Shown: positions 25,424 through 35,553, counted from the first letter of the stretch. The stretch: 64,000 nt of DNA from Cellulomonas sp. P24 (GCF_024704385.1 NZ_JAJDFX010000002.1:2480001-2544000); one strand, 5' to 3'. Numbers and translations: made by a program. The notes: a model not told the origin generated them from the letters alone.

Positions 25424-27820
25424 ATGACCACGTCGCCCACCACTCCGTCTCCCGAGACCGTGTCCTTCGACACCGTCGCGAACGCCGAGGCCACTCCCGA
25501 CCAGGAGATGCCGTACGCCGAGCTCGGCCTGACGCCCGGGGAGTACCAGCAGATCCACGACCTCCTCGGTCGTCGCCCGACCGCGGCCGAGCTCGCGATG
25601 TACTCCGTGATGTGGTCCGAGCACTGCTCGTACAAGTCGTCGAAGGCGCACCTGAGCAAGTTCGGCGCGAAGACCACACCGGCGATGAAGGAGCACCTGC
25701 TCGTCGGCATCGGCGAGAACGCGGGCGTCGTCGACATCGGCGACGGCTGGGCCGTCACCTTCAAGGTCGAGTCCCACAACCACCCGAGCTTCGTCGAGCC
25801 GTACCAGGGCGCCGCGACCGGCGTCGGCGGCATCGTCCGCGACATCATCTCGATGGGCGCACGGCCGGTCGCGGTCATGGACCAGCTGCGGTTCGGGGCG
25901 ATCGACCACCCGGACACCGCGCGCGTCGTGCACGGCGTGGTCTCCGGCGTCGGCGGCTACGGCAACTGCCTCGGCCTCCCGAACGTCGGCGGCGAGGTCG
26001 TCTTCGACCCCTCCTACCAGGGCAACCCGCTCGTGAACGCCCTCTGCGTGGGGGTGCTCCGGCACGAGGACATCCACCTCGCGAACGCGACCGGCGTCGG
26101 CAACAAGGTCGTGCTGTTCGGCGCCCGCACCGGCGGCGACGGCATCGGCGGCGCCTCGATCCTCGCGAGCGAGACCTTCGACGACACCAAGCCGTCCAAG
26201 CGGCCGAGCGTCCAGGTCGGCGACCCGTTCATGGAGAAGGTGCTCATCGAGTGCTGCCTCGAGCTCTTCGCGGCTGGCGTCGTCGAGGGCATCCAGGACC
26301 TCGGGGCTGCCGGGATCTCCTGCGCGACGAGCGAGCTCGCGAGCAACGGCGACGGCGGCATGTACGTCGAGCTCGACAAGGTGCTGCTGCGCGACCCGAG
26401 CCTGACGCCCGGCGAGATCCTCATGTCGGAGTCGCAGGAGCGCATGATGGCCGTCGTCACGCCGGCGAAGCTCGACGAGTTCCTCGCGATCACCCGCAAG
26501 TGGGACGTCGAGACGGCGGTGATCGGCGAGGTGACCGACACCGGTCGGCTGGTGATCGACCACCACGGCGTGAAGATCGTCGACGTCCTCCCGCGCACCG
26601 TGGCCCACGAGGGCCCCGTCTACCACCGCCCGTACGCGCGGCCGGCCTGGCAGGACGCCCTCAACGCGGCGACCCTCAGCGGGCCCGACGCGGACCCGCG
26701 GTACGCGCGCCCGTCCACCCCGGAGGAGCTCCGCTCCACGCTGCTGCGACTCCTCGGCTCGCCGAACCTGTCCTCGAAGTCCTGGGTCACCAACCAGTAC
26801 GACCGGTTCGTGCAGGGCAACACGGGCCTCGCGCAGCCCGACGACGGCGGTGTGATCCGCGTGGACGAGACCACCGGCCTCGGCGTCGCGCTGTCGACCG
26901 ACGCGAACGGTCGCTGGACCAAGCTCGACCCGTACACGGGTGCGCAGCTCGCGCTCGCGGAGGCCTACCGCAACGTCGCGACGACGGGCGCCCGCCCGCT
27001 CGCGGTCACCGACTGCCTGAACTTCGGGTCCCCCGAGGACCCGGACTCGATGTGGCAGCTCGTCCAGGCCATCGAGGGGCTCGCGGAGGCATGCCAGACC
27101 CTCGGCGTCCCCGTGACGGGCGGCAACGTCTCGCTCTACAACGGCACCGGTGAGCCCGGTCAGATCGACTCGTCGATCCACCCGACCCCGGTCGTCGGGG
27201 TCCTCGGCGTGATCGACGACGTCGCGCGTGCCACCCGGTCGGGGTGGACCGCACCGGGTCTGTCGATCTACCTGCTCGGCACGACCCGCGGCGAGCTCGA
27301 CGGCTCCGCGTGGGCCGACGTCGTCCACTCCCACCTCGGTGGTCTCCCGCCGAAGGTCGACCTCGCCGCTGAGCGGACCCTCGCCGAGATCCTCGTCAAC
27401 GCCGCGCGCGACCACCTGGTCGACGCCGCCCACGACCTCTCCGAGGGTGGCCTCGCCCAGGCGCTGGTCGAGGCCTGCCTGCGGTTCGGCGTCGGTGCGC
27501 GGGTCTCGCTCGACGCCCTGTGCGCGCGCGACGGCGTCTCGACCTTCGAGGCGTTGTTCTCCGAGTCGACCGGTCGGGTGCTCGTCGCCGTCCCGCGGAG
27601 CGAGGAGGTCCGGTTCGTGGACCTCTGCACCGCGCGGGGCTACCCGTCGCTCCGGATCGGGATCACGGACGACGCGTGCCAGCCCGGCTCCGGTGCGCTC
27701 GGTGCGCCCGACGAGGAGCACGAGAACGAGCCCGCCCTCGAGATCCAGGGCCTGTTCACCCTGCCCCTCGCGGAGGCGCGCACGGTGTTCGAGGCCACCC
27801 TCCCGAGCCACTTCGGCTGA
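25424..27820 (+). CDS. purL: FGAM synthase large subunit PurL
   Basis: 798-residue short-type PurL, the ATP-using catalytic subunit that needs PurS and PurQ. Family motifs include [48 protein letters not shown] and [16 protein letters not shown] 25424 gives the normal N-terminus; longer open sequence upstream crosses hairpin copy E. purL begins a second purine cluster with an SCP-like gene, purF and purM. Confidence 0.97.
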   Translation: MTTSPTTPSPETVSFDTVANAEATPDQEMPYAELGLTPGEYQQIHDLLGRRPTAAELAMYSVMWSEHCSYKSSKAHLSKFGAKTTPAMKEHLLVGIGENAGVVDIGDGWAVTFKVESHNHPSFVEPYQGAATGVGGIVRDIISMGARPVAVMDQLRFGAIDHPDTARVVHGVVSGVGGYGNCLGLPNVGGEVVFDPSYQGNPLVNALCVGVLRHEDIHLANATGVGNKVVLFGARTGGDGIGGASILASETFDDTKPSKRPSVQVGDPFMEKVLIECCLELFAAGVVEGIQDLGAAGISCATSELASNGDGGMYVELDKVLLRDPSLTPGEILMSESQERMMAVVTPAKLDEFLAITRKWDVETAVIGEVTDTGRLVIDHHGVKIVDVLPRTVAHEGPVYHRPYARPAWQDALNAATLSGPDADPRYARPSTPEELRSTLLRLLGSPNLSSKSWVTNQYDRFVQGNTGLAQPDDGGVIRVDETTGLGVALSTDANGRWTKLDPYTGAQLALAEAYRNVATTGARPLAVTDCLNFGSPEDPDSMWQLVQAIEGLAEACQTLGVPVTGGNVSLYNGTGEPGQIDSSIHPTPVVGVLGVIDDVARATRSGWTAPGLSIYLLGTTRGELDGSAWADVVHSHLGGLPPKVDLAAERTLAEILVNAARDHLVDAAHDLSEGGLAQALVEACLRFGVGARVSLDALCARDGVSTFEALFSESTGRVLVAVPRSEEVRFVDLCTARGYPSLRIGITDDACQPGSGALGAPDEEHENEPALEIQGLFTLPLAEARTVFEATLPSHFG

Positions 27821-27832
27821 CCCCACCGGCCC

Positions 27833-28213
27833 ATGCCCCCGCGCCGTCGCACCGACCCCGCCGACGGGCGTGCTGCCGTCGCGATCTGGCGGGCAGCCCC
27901 CGAGGACGCGCCCCGGAGCGCGGTCCGGGTCGCGGTGCGCTTCACCCTCGAGGAGCTCGCGGAGGTCGCGCCCGGGCACGCCGTCGAGGTCCGGGTCCCG
28001 CCCGACGGCGCGGTGCAGGCCGTCGAGGGGCCGCGGCACACGCGAGGCACACCGCCGAACGTCGTCGAGACCGATCCGCAGACCTGGCTCGCACTCGCCA
28101 CCGGCCTGCTGACCTGGGACGATGCGGTGGCCGCCGGCCGGGTCTCGGCGTCCGGGGAGCGTGCCGACCTGTCCGCCGTCCTCCCGCTCCAGGCCACCCG
28201 CGCGCGTCCATGA
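27833..28213 (+). CDS. sterol-carrier-family protein (Rv0807-like)
   Basis: 126 residues, 12 bases after purL. The segment [20 protein letters not shown] followed by [18 protein letters not shown] and [12 protein letters not shown] fits the bacterial sterol-carrier-like domain found between purL and purF in actinobacteria (M. tuberculosis Rv0807). A hydrophobic-ligand role is assumed from the fold only. Operonic with purL; a hairpin follows. Confidence 0.82.
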   Translation: MPPRRRTDPADGRAAVAIWRAAPEDAPRSAVRVAVRFTLEELAEVAPGHAVEVRVPPDGAVQAVEGPRHTRGTPPNVVETDPQTWLALATGLLTWDDAVAAGRVSASGERADLSAVLPLQATRARP

Positions 28214-28310
28214 CGCCCCGCTCCCGGGTGTCGGATGCCGACCGACCCCGCCGCGAACCGCGGCCCCGGCGACCGGCCCGCGGTGACGACGCCAGCGGTG
28301 AGCGGGTCGC

Positions 28311-28340
28311 CGCGGGAGAAGCGTCACCCCGTCTCCCGCG
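28311..28340 (+). terminator. hairpin after purL-SCP
   Basis: 9-bp perfect stem CGCGGGAGA / TCTCCCGCG with a 12-base loop, no T-tract. It sits just before the promoter of the small membrane protein. Confidence 0.5.
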
Positions 28341-28358
28341 CCCGACTACTCTCAAGGG

Positions 28359-28673
28359 GTGACATCCTCACCGTCGCCCGACCCGACGCGCGGCCCGGCC
28401 ACGCCGCCGAGCGAGGCCGAGCTCCGGCGGATCGCGCGACCGGCCACCGTGCGCCGTGCGCCGAGGTTCCGCGCGTTCATCGTGGTCGGCGCCCTCGTCG
28501 GGATCGCGCTCGGCTCGCTCCTCGCCGCCGTCGCGTCGGTGGGGCTGCTGCAGAACCAGACGCCCGCGATCGTGATGAGCGCGATCGGGCTCGGCGGCTT
28601 CGGAGGGCTGGCCGGTGCGGGGATCGCCGTCTGGGTCGACCACCGGAGCTCGGCGCGCCGCCCGAAGGCGTAG
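28359..28673 (+). CDS. small two-helix membrane protein
   Basis: 104 residues from GTG 28359. Two hydrophobic helices (FIVVGALVGIALGSLLAAVA and AIVMSAIGLGGFGGLAGAGI) are joined by a short loop, with a Pro/Arg-rich N-terminus inside. TACTCT at 28347-28352 stands seven bases before the start, suggesting a leaderless or near-leaderless transcript. The family is not recognised beyond the general actinobacterial 'potassium transporter Trk'-like small proteins near purF. Confidence 0.72.
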   Translation: MTSSPSPDPTRGPATPPSEAELRRIARPATVRRAPRFRAFIVVGALVGIALGSLLAAVASVGLLQNQTPAIVMSAIGLGGFGGLAGAGIAVWVDHRSSARRPKA

Positions 28674-28715
28674 CGCCCCTCTCGCGCGCCGCGACCGGTG
28701 TGCGACCATAGTCCC

Positions 28716-30263
28716 GTGGCCTCCCGCGGAGACGGACTTCTGTCGCACGACCTCCTTCCCGGCGAGAAGGGCCCGCAGGACGCCTGCGGGGTCTTCGGCG
28801 TCTGGGCCCCCGGTGAGGAGGTTGCCAAGCTCACCTACTTCGGCCTGTACGCGCTGCAGCACCGCGGCCAGGAGTCGGCCGGCATCGCGACCTCGAACGG
28901 TGAGCAGCTGCTCGTCTACAAGGACATGGGACTCGTCTCGCAGGTGTTCGACGAGACAGCGCTCAACGCCCTGCACGGGCACATCGCGATCGGCCACACG
29001 CGCTACTCGACCACCGGTGGCAGCACGTGGGAGAACGCGCAGCCGACCCTCGGCCCGACGGCGGGCGGCACGGTCGCCCTCGCGCACAACGGGAACCTGA
29101 CGAACACGGCGGACCTCGTCGACCTGGTCGCCGAGCGGCACGGTGCGCAGCGCCGCGGCGAGCTCGCCCGGGGCAACACGACGGACACGGCCCTGATCAC
29201 CGCGCTGTTCGCCGGCGACCCGGACCGCACCCTCGAGGCCACCGCGCTCGAGGTCCTGCCGCGGCTCCGCGGCGCGTTCTGCCTCGTCTTCATGGACGAG
29301 CACACGCTGTACGCCGCGCGTGACGCGCAGGGTGTGCGCCCGCTCGTGCTCGGCCGCCTCGAGCGCGGCTGGGTCGTCGCGAGCGAGACCTCGGCGCTCG
29401 ACATCGTCGGGGCGTCGTTCGTCCGCGAGGTCGAGCCGGGCGAGCTCATCGCGATCGACTCGGACGGCCTGCGGTCGAGCCGGTTCGCGGCCGTCGAGCG
29501 CGCCGGGTGCGTGTTCGAGTACGTGTACCTCGCCCGCCCGGACACGTCGATCGCCGGGCGGTCCGTGCACGCGGCGCGCGTCGACATGGGCCGGCGCCTC
29601 GCGAAGGAGCACCCGGTCGAGGCGGACCTGGTGATCCCGGTCCCCGAGTCGGGGACGCCCGCGGCGGTCGGCTACGCGGCCGAGTCGGGGATCCCGTTCG
29701 GGCAGGGTCTGACGAAGAACGCATACGTCGGCCGGACGTTCATCCAGCCGTCGCAGACGCTGCGGCAGCTCGGGATCCGGCTCAAGCTCAACCCGCTGCG
29801 CGAGGTGATCCGCGGCAAGCGGCTCGTCGTCGTCGACGACTCGATCGTCCGGGGCAACACGCAGCGTGCCCTGATCCGGATGCTCCGGGAGGCCGGGGCC
29901 GCCGAGGTGCACGTGCGCATCAGCTCTCCGCCGGTCAAGTGGCCGTGCTTCTACGGCATCGACTTCGCGTCGCGCGCGGAGCTGATCGCCAACGGTCTCG
30001 ACGCGCAGGCGATCGGCGCCTCCCTCGGTGCGGACACGCTCGGCTACATCTCGCTCGACGGGATGATCGAGGCGACCGAGCAGCCGGCCAGCCAGCTCTG
30101 CGCCGCGTGCTTCACCGGCCGGTACCCGATCGAGCTGCCGCCGTCGGACCGCCTCGGCAAGACGCTGCTCGAGCAGAGCGAGCTCCCGCTCGGTGCCCCC
30201 GAGGACAACCTGCCGACGTTGACCGTCGCGGCCGGTGGCGCGAACGCGCTGGACCACCCGTGA
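28716..30263 (+). CDS. purF: amidophosphoribosyltransferase (PurF)
   Basis: First committed enzyme of purine synthesis: PRPP plus glutamine gives phosphoribosylamine. After a short propeptide the N-terminal nucleophile cysteine appears in DACGVFGVWAP. The glutaminase domain has GIATSNGEQ and GHTRYSTTGG, and the PRPP loop is RLVVVDDSIVRGNTQRALI. C-terminal cysteines CFYGIDF and LCAACFTG fit the Fe-S type. GTG 28716 is preferred (CATAGT a few bases upstream suggests a leaderless start); GTG 28698 is in frame. It overlaps purM by four bases. Confidence 0.96.
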   Translation: MASRGDGLLSHDLLPGEKGPQDACGVFGVWAPGEEVAKLTYFGLYALQHRGQESAGIATSNGEQLLVYKDMGLVSQVFDETALNALHGHIAIGHTRYSTTGGSTWENAQPTLGPTAGGTVALAHNGNLTNTADLVDLVAERHGAQRRGELARGNTTDTALITALFAGDPDRTLEATALEVLPRLRGAFCLVFMDEHTLYAARDAQGVRPLVLGRLERGWVVASETSALDIVGASFVREVEPGELIAIDSDGLRSSRFAAVERAGCVFEYVYLARPDTSIAGRSVHAARVDMGRRLAKEHPVEADLVIPVPESGTPAAVGYAAESGIPFGQGLTKNAYVGRTFIQPSQTLRQLGIRLKLNPLREVIRGKRLVVVDDSIVRGNTQRALIRMLREAGAAEVHVRISSPPVKWPCFYGIDFASRAELIANGLDAQAIGASLGADTLGYISLDGMIEATEQPASQLCAACFTGRYPIELPPSDRLGKTLLEQSELPLGAPEDNLPTLTVAAGGANALDHP

Positions 30264-31387
30264 CGGGCGACCAGCCCGCGGTCACCTACGCCGCGGCGGG
30301 TGTCGACACCGAGGCCGGCGACCGTGCGGTCGAGCTGATGAAGGACGCCGTCCGGGCCACCCACGGTCCGCAGGTGCTCGGCGGGGTGGGCGGGTTCGCC
30401 GGGCTGTACGACGCGAGCGCCCTCACGGCCTACCGCCGTCCGCTGCTCGCGACCTCGACCGACGGTGTCGGCACCAAGGTGGCGATCGCCCAGGCGATGG
30501 ACATCCACGACACGATCGGGTTCGACCTGGTCGGCATGGTCGTCGACGACATCGTCGTGGTCGGCGCGACGCCGCTGTTCATGACGGACTACATCGCGTG
30601 CGGACGGGTGGTCCCGGAGCGCATCGCGGCGATCGTGCGCGGCATCGCACAGGCGTGCGCGGTCGCGGGGACGGCGCTCGTCGGCGGGGAGACGGCCGAG
30701 CACCCGGGCCTCCTCGGCGCCGACGAGTACGACGTCGCCGGTGCGGCGACCGGTGTGGTGGAGGCGGACGCCCTGCTCGGCCCGGAGCGGGTGCGTGCCG
30801 GTGACGTGCTGATCGGTCTCGCGTCCAGCGGGCTGCACTCCAACGGCTTCTCGCTCGTCCGCAAGGTGCTCGAGGTCGCCGGGTGGGGGCTCGAGCGGCA
30901 CGTCGACGAGCTCGGCCGCACGATCGGCGAGGAGATCCTCACCCCGACGCGGGTGTACGCGTCCGACTGCCTCGCGCTCGCGGCGGTGCCGTCAGCGGAC
31001 GTGCGCGTCTTCAGCCACATCACCGGCGGCGGGCTCGCCGCGAACCTCGCGCGCGTGCTCCCGGCCGGGCTGGTGGCCGAGGTCGACCGGTCGAGCTGGG
31101 TCGTCCCGCAGGTGTTCGACGTCGTCCGGTCGCTCGGCGGCGTGCCGTGGCCCGACCTCGCGAACACGCTGAACCTGGGGGTGGGGATGGTCGCCGTCGT
31201 CTCCGCCGAGGGGGTGTCCTCCGCCCTGGCCGAGCTCGAGCGTCTCGGGGTCCCGGCGTGGGTGCTCGGGCACGTCAGGGACGCGTCGGCCGACGACCTC
31301 TCTGCCGCGTCGGGAGACCTGGTGCAGAACACGAAGGGCGTCCACGGCGGCGGGGTCCTGATGACGGGCGCCTACCGGACCGCGTGA
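30260..31387 (+). CDS. purM: phosphoribosylformylglycinamidine cyclo-ligase (PurM)
   Basis: 375 residues, AIR synthetase. Motifs: LATSTDGVGTKVAIAQ for ATP binding, DLVGMVVDDIVVVGATPLF, GGETAEHPG and SHITGGGLAANLAR. GTG 30260 overlaps the purF TGA (GTGA), so the pair is coupled. It ends the purine cluster; a strong hairpin follows at 31444. Confidence 0.97.
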   Translation: MTGDQPAVTYAAAGVDTEAGDRAVELMKDAVRATHGPQVLGGVGGFAGLYDASALTAYRRPLLATSTDGVGTKVAIAQAMDIHDTIGFDLVGMVVDDIVVVGATPLFMTDYIACGRVVPERIAAIVRGIAQACAVAGTALVGGETAEHPGLLGADEYDVAGAATGVVEADALLGPERVRAGDVLIGLASSGLHSNGFSLVRKVLEVAGWGLERHVDELGRTIGEEILTPTRVYASDCLALAAVPSADVRVFSHITGGGLAANLARVLPAGLVAEVDRSSWVVPQVFDVVRSLGGVPWPDLANTLNLGVGMVAVVSAEGVSSALAELERLGVPAWVLGHVRDASADDLSAASGDLVQNTKGVHGGGVLMTGAYRTA

Positions 31388-31443
31388 GCGACGGGCGGCA
31401 GGGGGTCACCGCCGGCGCGCCTGCGTGCAGACCCGGAGAACGA

Positions 31444-31479
31444 CATCGACCGGACTGCGGTCTCGCAGTCCGGTCGATG
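31444..31479. terminator. strong bidirectional hairpin after purM
   Basis: Perfect 15-bp stem CATCGACCGGACTGC / GCAGTCCGGTCGATG with loop GGTCTC, between convergent purM and the DUF3073 gene. It serves as terminator for purM and possibly both directions. Confidence 0.85.
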
Positions 31480-31502
31480 AAGACGATCCGGTCGATCAGG
31501 GG

Positions 31503-31521
31503 CCGGGCGGGGTGCGCCCGG
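31503..31521 (-). terminator. hairpin downstream of DUF3073 gene
   Basis: Stem CCGGGCG / CGCCCGG with a 5-base loop, six bases beyond the stop of the minus-strand gene. Confidence 0.5.
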
Positions 31522-31526
31522 GGGTG

Positions 31527-31721
31527 TCAGCGCTCGTCAGCCCACGGGGACTCGTCGATGTCATCCTCCTCGACAGGCGCACGGCGCGTGTCGGTCACGA
31601 CATCGTTGCGGCGTCCAGACGTGAGCTCCTGCTCGAGGGCCCGATAGTCGGTCTCGGGACTGAAGTACTTCAGTCCCCGAGCGACCTTGGTCTGCTTAGC
31701 CTTCTGACGGCCGCGCCCCAT
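31527..31721 (-). CDS. DUF3073 small basic protein
   Basis: 64 residues, MGRGRQKAKQTKVARGLKYF at the N-terminus, then SPETDYRALEQEL and an acidic tail. This is the DUF3073 family, which stands next to purM in many actinobacteria (Rv0810c in M. tuberculosis). Function unknown; the basic N-terminus suggests nucleic-acid contact. Convergent with purM. Confidence 0.92.
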   Translation of the reverse strand: MGRGRQKAKQTKVARGLKYFSPETDYRALEQELTSGRRNDVVTDTRRAPVEEDDIDESPWADER

Positions 31722-32038
31722 GGCACCGACCCCCTCTAACGTGAAAGCGGGGCAGGCACCTAGTATGTGCGGCCCCGGGGTGCTGAATCATCTGTTCGGC
31801 CATAACGGTACAGGGTCGATCGTTGTTCCGACTACTCCGGTCCGGTCGTCCACACGATCTGCTCAGGACTCCCACGGCCGCCTCCGCTCCGTTCTGCCGA
31901 ACTGACCGTTCCCCAGAACGGGTGATGTGCGGAGAACGTGACGCAAATCTCTGCAGTTCGGGCGTGTCCGTGCCGATACCTCCCCCTGGGAAGCGTTACA
32001 CCCGCGGTTCTCGTCGCACGATGGCACCAGGAGGACGC
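31722..32038. promoter_or_regulatory. DUF3073/bldC divergent intergenic region
   Basis: 317 bases without a gene. Minus-strand CATACTAGGT around 31758-31768 is a possible -10 for the DUF3073 gene. An inverted repeat CCGTTCT (31889-31895) / AGAACGG (31915-31921) lies midway and could be an operator or weak terminator. No clear promoter consensus was found for bldC; AGGAGGA at 32029-32035 is its ribosome site. Confidence 0.45.
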
Positions 32039-32275
32039 ATGACCACGCACATGCAGCAGGCGGAGACCCTGCTCACGCCGTCCGAGGTGGCGACGCTGTT
32101 CCGGGTGGACCCGAAGACCGTCACGCGGTGGGCGAAGGCAGGCAAGATCTCCTCGATCCGCACCCTCGGTGGGCACCGCCGTTACCGTGAGGCCGAGGTG
32201 CGGACGCTGCTGGACGGTGTTCCCCAGCCGCGGGTGGCCGTCGACGTCCCTCAGCCGCGGGTGACCGGCGACTGA
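32039..32275 (+). CDS. bldC: BldC-family MerR-like regulator
   Basis: 78 residues, a single MerR-type winged helix-turn-helix without an effector domain: LLTPSEVATLFRVDPKTVTR, then WAKAGKISSIRTLGGHRRYR. This is the BldC family that binds direct repeats and controls development in Streptomyces; in non-sporulating actinobacteria the regulon is unknown. ATG 32039 follows AGGAGGA. The C-terminal tail has a duplicated QPRVXXDVPQPRV segment. Confidence 0.93.
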   Translation: MTTHMQQAETLLTPSEVATLFRVDPKTVTRWAKAGKISSIRTLGGHRRYREAEVRTLLDGVPQPRVAVDVPQPRVTGD

Positions 32276-32346
32276 CGCGTCCCCGGCCCACTGCATGGTC
32301 CGATTTCCGCCAGTGATCGGTCCGGGCGCGGGAGAGACTGGTCGAC

Positions 32347-34016
32347 GTGACCCTCTCCTCGCCCGTCGACGCCGAGACGGCGTACCGCGCGATCAGCAGC
32401 CGCGACCCGCGGTACGACGGGCGCCTGTACGTCGGCGTCGTCTCGACGGGCATCTACTGCCGACCGTCCTGCCCTGCGCGCACGCCCCGACCCGAGAACT
32501 GCACGTACTTCACGGCAGCGGCGGCCGCGGTGGCGGCGGGCTTCCGCGCGTGCCGGCGGTGCCGTCCTGACGCCCTCCCCGGGTCGCGGGACTGGGACGT
32601 CCGCAGCGATCTCGCGGCGCGCGCGCTGCGGGGGATCGCCGACGGGCTCGTCGACACCGCGGGCGTGCGCGGGCTCGCCGACGCGGTCCACGTGAGCGAA
32701 CGCCACCTGCACCGGGTGCTGGTCGAGCAGGTCGGCGCGTCACCGGTGCAGCTCGCCCGGACCCGACGGTCGCAGCTCGCCCGCATGCTGCTCGACCAGA
32801 CGTCCTTGGGCATGGCCGACATCGCGTTCGCGGCCGGCTTCTCGAGCGTCCGACAGTTCAACGAGGTCATGCGCGAGCAGTTCGGGGCGGCGCCGTCGAC
32901 GCTGCGCCGCACCCCTCGCGAGGCCCGCGTGGAGGCCGAGGGCCGGGTGCCGCCGACCGGCGCGACCGTGACCCTGCGCCTGCGCTGCACCGAGCCGTTC
33001 GACGCCGACAGCTGGTGGGGCCACGTCGCGCACCGGGCCGTGCCCGGCCTCGAGGTCACGGTGGTCGGCGACGACTTCTCCCGGTCCGTGCGCCGCCTGG
33101 TCCGTGCACCCGGCGGCCCCGTCGAGGTCGAGGTCACCCTCGCCGCCGACCGGGCTCCCGGCGCGGTGCCGGTGCGCCTGACCCTCACGTCCCTCGGGGA
33201 CCTCGCCCCGACGGTCGCACGGCTGCGACGGTGGCTCGACCTCGACGCCGATCCGCACGCGATCGACGAGGCGCTGCGCACCGACGTCCTGCTCGCGCCG
33301 CTGGTCGACTCCCGGCCGGGGCTGCGGGTGGCGGGCACGGTCGACCCCTTCGAGCTCGCGGTGAAGGCCGTCCTGGGGCAGCAGGTGTCGACCGTGGGGG
33401 CGCTGACCCTTGCGGCGCGGCTCGTCGCGGCGTGGGGCGAGCCGGGTCTGGGTGGGCTCGCGCTGTTCCCGACCGCGGAGCAGCTCGCCGGCGTCGGCCC
33501 CGACGCACTGCGCACGATTGGTCTGACCGGCGCACGCGCGTCGGCCCTCCACCACGTCGCGACGGCTGTCGCGGACGGCCTCCCCTGCGCCCGGAGGCGG
33601 ACCGCACGGAGGTCAGGTCGGCGCTCCTGGCACTCCCCGGCATCGGGCCGTGGACGGCCGACTACGTCGCCCTGCGCGCCCTCGGCGACCCCGACGTGTT
33701 CCCCGCGGGCGACCTCGTGCTGCGACGGGCGCTCGGTGAGCTCGGCGGCGGGGACCCCCGGACGGTGGACGTGACCTGGGCGACCCACCGCGCGCGGGCC
33801 TGGCAGCCGTGGCGCGGGTACGGCGCGCAGCACCTGTGGTCCGCGGTCGCGGCCGGCGACCTCGCGGCGGGACCGGTGCGGCGTCCGAGCCCCGACGCAC
33901 CGTCCGCCCCGGCGAGGGACGCACCGAAGCGTGGCGCGCCGACCCCCGGCGCCCGGCCGGACCCCGTCGCCCGCACCGCACCGTTGTCCGCACCGCACCC
34001 CGAGGAGAAGGCATGA
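32347..34016 (+). CDS. Ada/AlkA fusion: methyl-adduct sensor plus DNA glycosylase, frameshifted at 33582-33585
   Basis: Order of domains: Ada N-terminal zinc domain with the methyl-accepting region GVVSTGIYCRPSCPARTP and AGFRACRRCRP; AraC-type DNA-binding domain (LADAVHVSERHLHRVLVE, GMADIAFAAGFSSVRQFNEV); AlkA glycosylase (VDPFELAVKAVLGQQVST, LPGIGPWTADYVALRALG with the catalytic Asp further on). The glycosylase is split: 32347 to about 33581 and about 33587 to 34016 are in different frames. One extra C in the run at 33582-33585 restores DGLPLRPEADRTEVRSALLA and a 556-residue protein. It repairs alkylated DNA and likely activates itself and ogt. Overlaps ogt by ATGA. Confidence 0.9.
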
Positions 34017-34546
34017 GCCCCGAGACGATCATCGCCACGACGGTCACGACGGCCGTCGGACCCCTGTCCGTCCTGGTGTCCCCGGACGGCGTCGTGCGCG
34101 CGGCCGGCTTCGCGTCGGTGCCGACGATGGCGGCCCGGCTCGAGCAGGCGAGCGGACCGTTCGAGCTCCGCGAGGTCGGTGCCGACTCGGGCGACCCAGC
34201 CCTGGCCGAGGCGGTCGACGCGCTGCACGCCTACGCCGCGGGCGACCTCGACGCGCTCGGTCGCGTCCGGGTGTCGCAACCCGGGGGACCCTTCATGCAG
34301 GACGTGTGGGTCGCGATGCGGAAGATCGCCCCGGGGAGCACCGCGACGTACGCGGAGCTGGCGGCGGCGGCCGGTCGGCCAACTGCGGTGCGCGCGGCCG
34401 GGAGCGCGTGCGCGCGCAACCTGGTTGCACCGTTCGTCCCCTGCCACCGGGTCGTCCGGACCGGCGGCGGTCTCGGGGGGTACTACTACGGTCTCGACGT
34501 GAAGCGGTCGCTGCTGCAGGTCGAGAAGGGCTCTGCGGTCGAGTAG
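34013..34546 (+). CDS. ogt: methylated-DNA-protein cysteine methyltransferase
   Basis: 177 residues. The methyl-accepting cysteine is in VPCHRVVRTGGGLGGYYYG, and the DNA-binding helix is TYAELAAAAGRPTAVRAAG. It removes methyl groups from O6-methylguanine in a suicide reaction and is coupled to the Ada/AlkA gene by ATGA. The stop codon is a TAG inside an 18-bp tandem repeat (34520-34609) whose other units have AAG/AAA at that place, so the C-terminus may differ between strains. Confidence 0.95.
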   Translation: MSPETIIATTVTTAVGPLSVLVSPDGVVRAAGFASVPTMAARLEQASGPFELREVGADSGDPALAEAVDALHAYAAGDLDALGRVRVSQPGGPFMQDVWVAMRKIAPGSTATYAELAAAAGRPTAVRAAGSACARNLVAPFVPCHRVVRTGGGLGGYYYGLDVKRSLLQVEKGSAVE

Positions 34547-34609
34547 AGCTCTGTGGTCGAGTAGAGCCCTGCGGTCGGGAAGGGTGCTGCGGTCGAGAAA
34601 GGTGCTGCC
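34520..34609 (+). repeat. 18-bp tandem repeat spanning the ogt stop
   Basis: Five units beginning GTCGAG (one GTCGGG) at 34520, 34538, 34556, 34574 and 34592. In frame they read VEKGSA, VE-stop-SSV, VE-stop-SPA, VGKGAA, VEKGAA. Two units have TAG where the others have AAG or AAA. Confidence 0.88.
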
Positions 34610-34681
34610 GAACCCCGACCGAGAGCGTCCGTGGGCCGCCTCCCAGCGCGTGCGGTCCGCGCCACGGGTCCTGGCCGCGTC

Positions 34682-34951
34682 TCAGCGCCTGCGGGCCGCC
34701 CCGGCGATCACGGTGGCCAGGACTCCGGCCGCGGTGCCGAGCACGATCCGGGCGTGGGTCTTCTCCTCGGGGTCGGCCTCCGGCCCGGAGCCGACCGCGT
34801 CGCGGGCGAGCTTCTTGGCGGAGTCCACCGCGTGGGTGGCCTGCGTGCGCGGGTCGAGGCGGGTGGCGAGCTCGTCGACCGTGGCGGCGAGCTCGGCGCG
34901 GGTCTTGGCGAGCTCGGCCTCGAGAGCGGCGAGCTTCGGGTCGGTGGTCAT
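34682..34951 (-). CDS. DUF3618 family protein
   Basis: 89 residues: a long amphipathic helix (LAALEAELAKTRAELAATVD, then ELATRLDPRTQA) and one C-terminal hydrophobic helix (IVLGTAAGVLATVIAGA). This pattern is DUF3618, usually next to a holin-like protein, as here. Probably membrane attached; role unknown. ATG 34951 overlaps the upstream stop by four bases. Confidence 0.85.
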   Translation of the reverse strand: MTTDPKLAALEAELAKTRAELAATVDELATRLDPRTQATHAVDSAKKLARDAVGSGPEADPEEKTHARIVLGTAAGVLATVIAGAARRR

Positions 34952-35385
34952 GAGCGGAGCCCTTCCTTCACGGCCTCGATGTCGAGCTTGACGTTCTCGG
35001 TCGCGCGTTCGGGCGTCGGCGGCATCCCCCGGGAGAGGGCGCGCTTGCCGAGGAGGGCGAGGGTCGCCGTGAGCGCGAGGAGGACGACACCGACGATCAG
35101 TGCGGCGAGCCAGGCAGGCATGACGTTCGCGAGCCCGAGGGCTGCGCTGTTGAGGAGCCAGCCCAGGCCGTAGAGCGACAGGACACCGGCGACGACGAAC
35201 ATGCCGATCCCGATCGCCGCGTTCTGCGCTCGGAGCTGGAGCTCGGCCTTCGCGAGGTCGATCTCGGCGCGGACGAGCCGCGCCGCCTGCTCGGTGAGGC
35301 GGCTCACGAGCTGGCCGATCGACAGGTGCTCGGGGTCGGGCGGGGTGGGCGGTGCGGGCTCCGACGGGCCCTCGCTGCTGGTCAC
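34948..35385 (-). CDS. phage-holin-superfamily (YqjE-like) membrane protein
   Basis: 145 residues from GTG 35385 with AAGGA upstream. A helical N-terminal part (LVSRLTEQAARLVRAEIDLA) precedes two hydrophobic helices (IGIGMFVVAGVLSLYGLGWL and WLAALIVGVVLLALTATLAL). This is the Phage_holin_3_6/YqjE group, found in many non-phage loci with DUF3618 and thought to be an envelope component. It does not indicate a prophage. Confidence 0.82.
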   Translation of the reverse strand: MTSSEGPSEPAPPTPPDPEHLSIGQLVSRLTEQAARLVRAEIDLAKAELQLRAQNAAIGIGMFVVAGVLSLYGLGWLLNSAALGLANVMPAWLAALIVGVVLLALTATLALLGKRALSRGMPPTPERATENVKLDIEAVKEGLRS

Positions 35386-35553
35386 ACGATCACGTCCTTC
35401 GCCTTGCCGGGTGCCTCGGGTCGGCCGTCGTCCGGTCGCCCGTCGCGGGTCCGGACGACGCCGGGCGAGGCGCCGCGCTGACCTGCGTGTACAGCATCGC
35501 GCACTCGGTGCCGTGATGCGACGTGGTCGCTCGATCGGGTGCTGCACGGAATC

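Noticed and set aside
34948-35385. Prophage remnant because of the holin-family protein
   Set aside because: No other phage gene is near. The YqjE-like holin family with DUF3618 is a common chromosomal pair.
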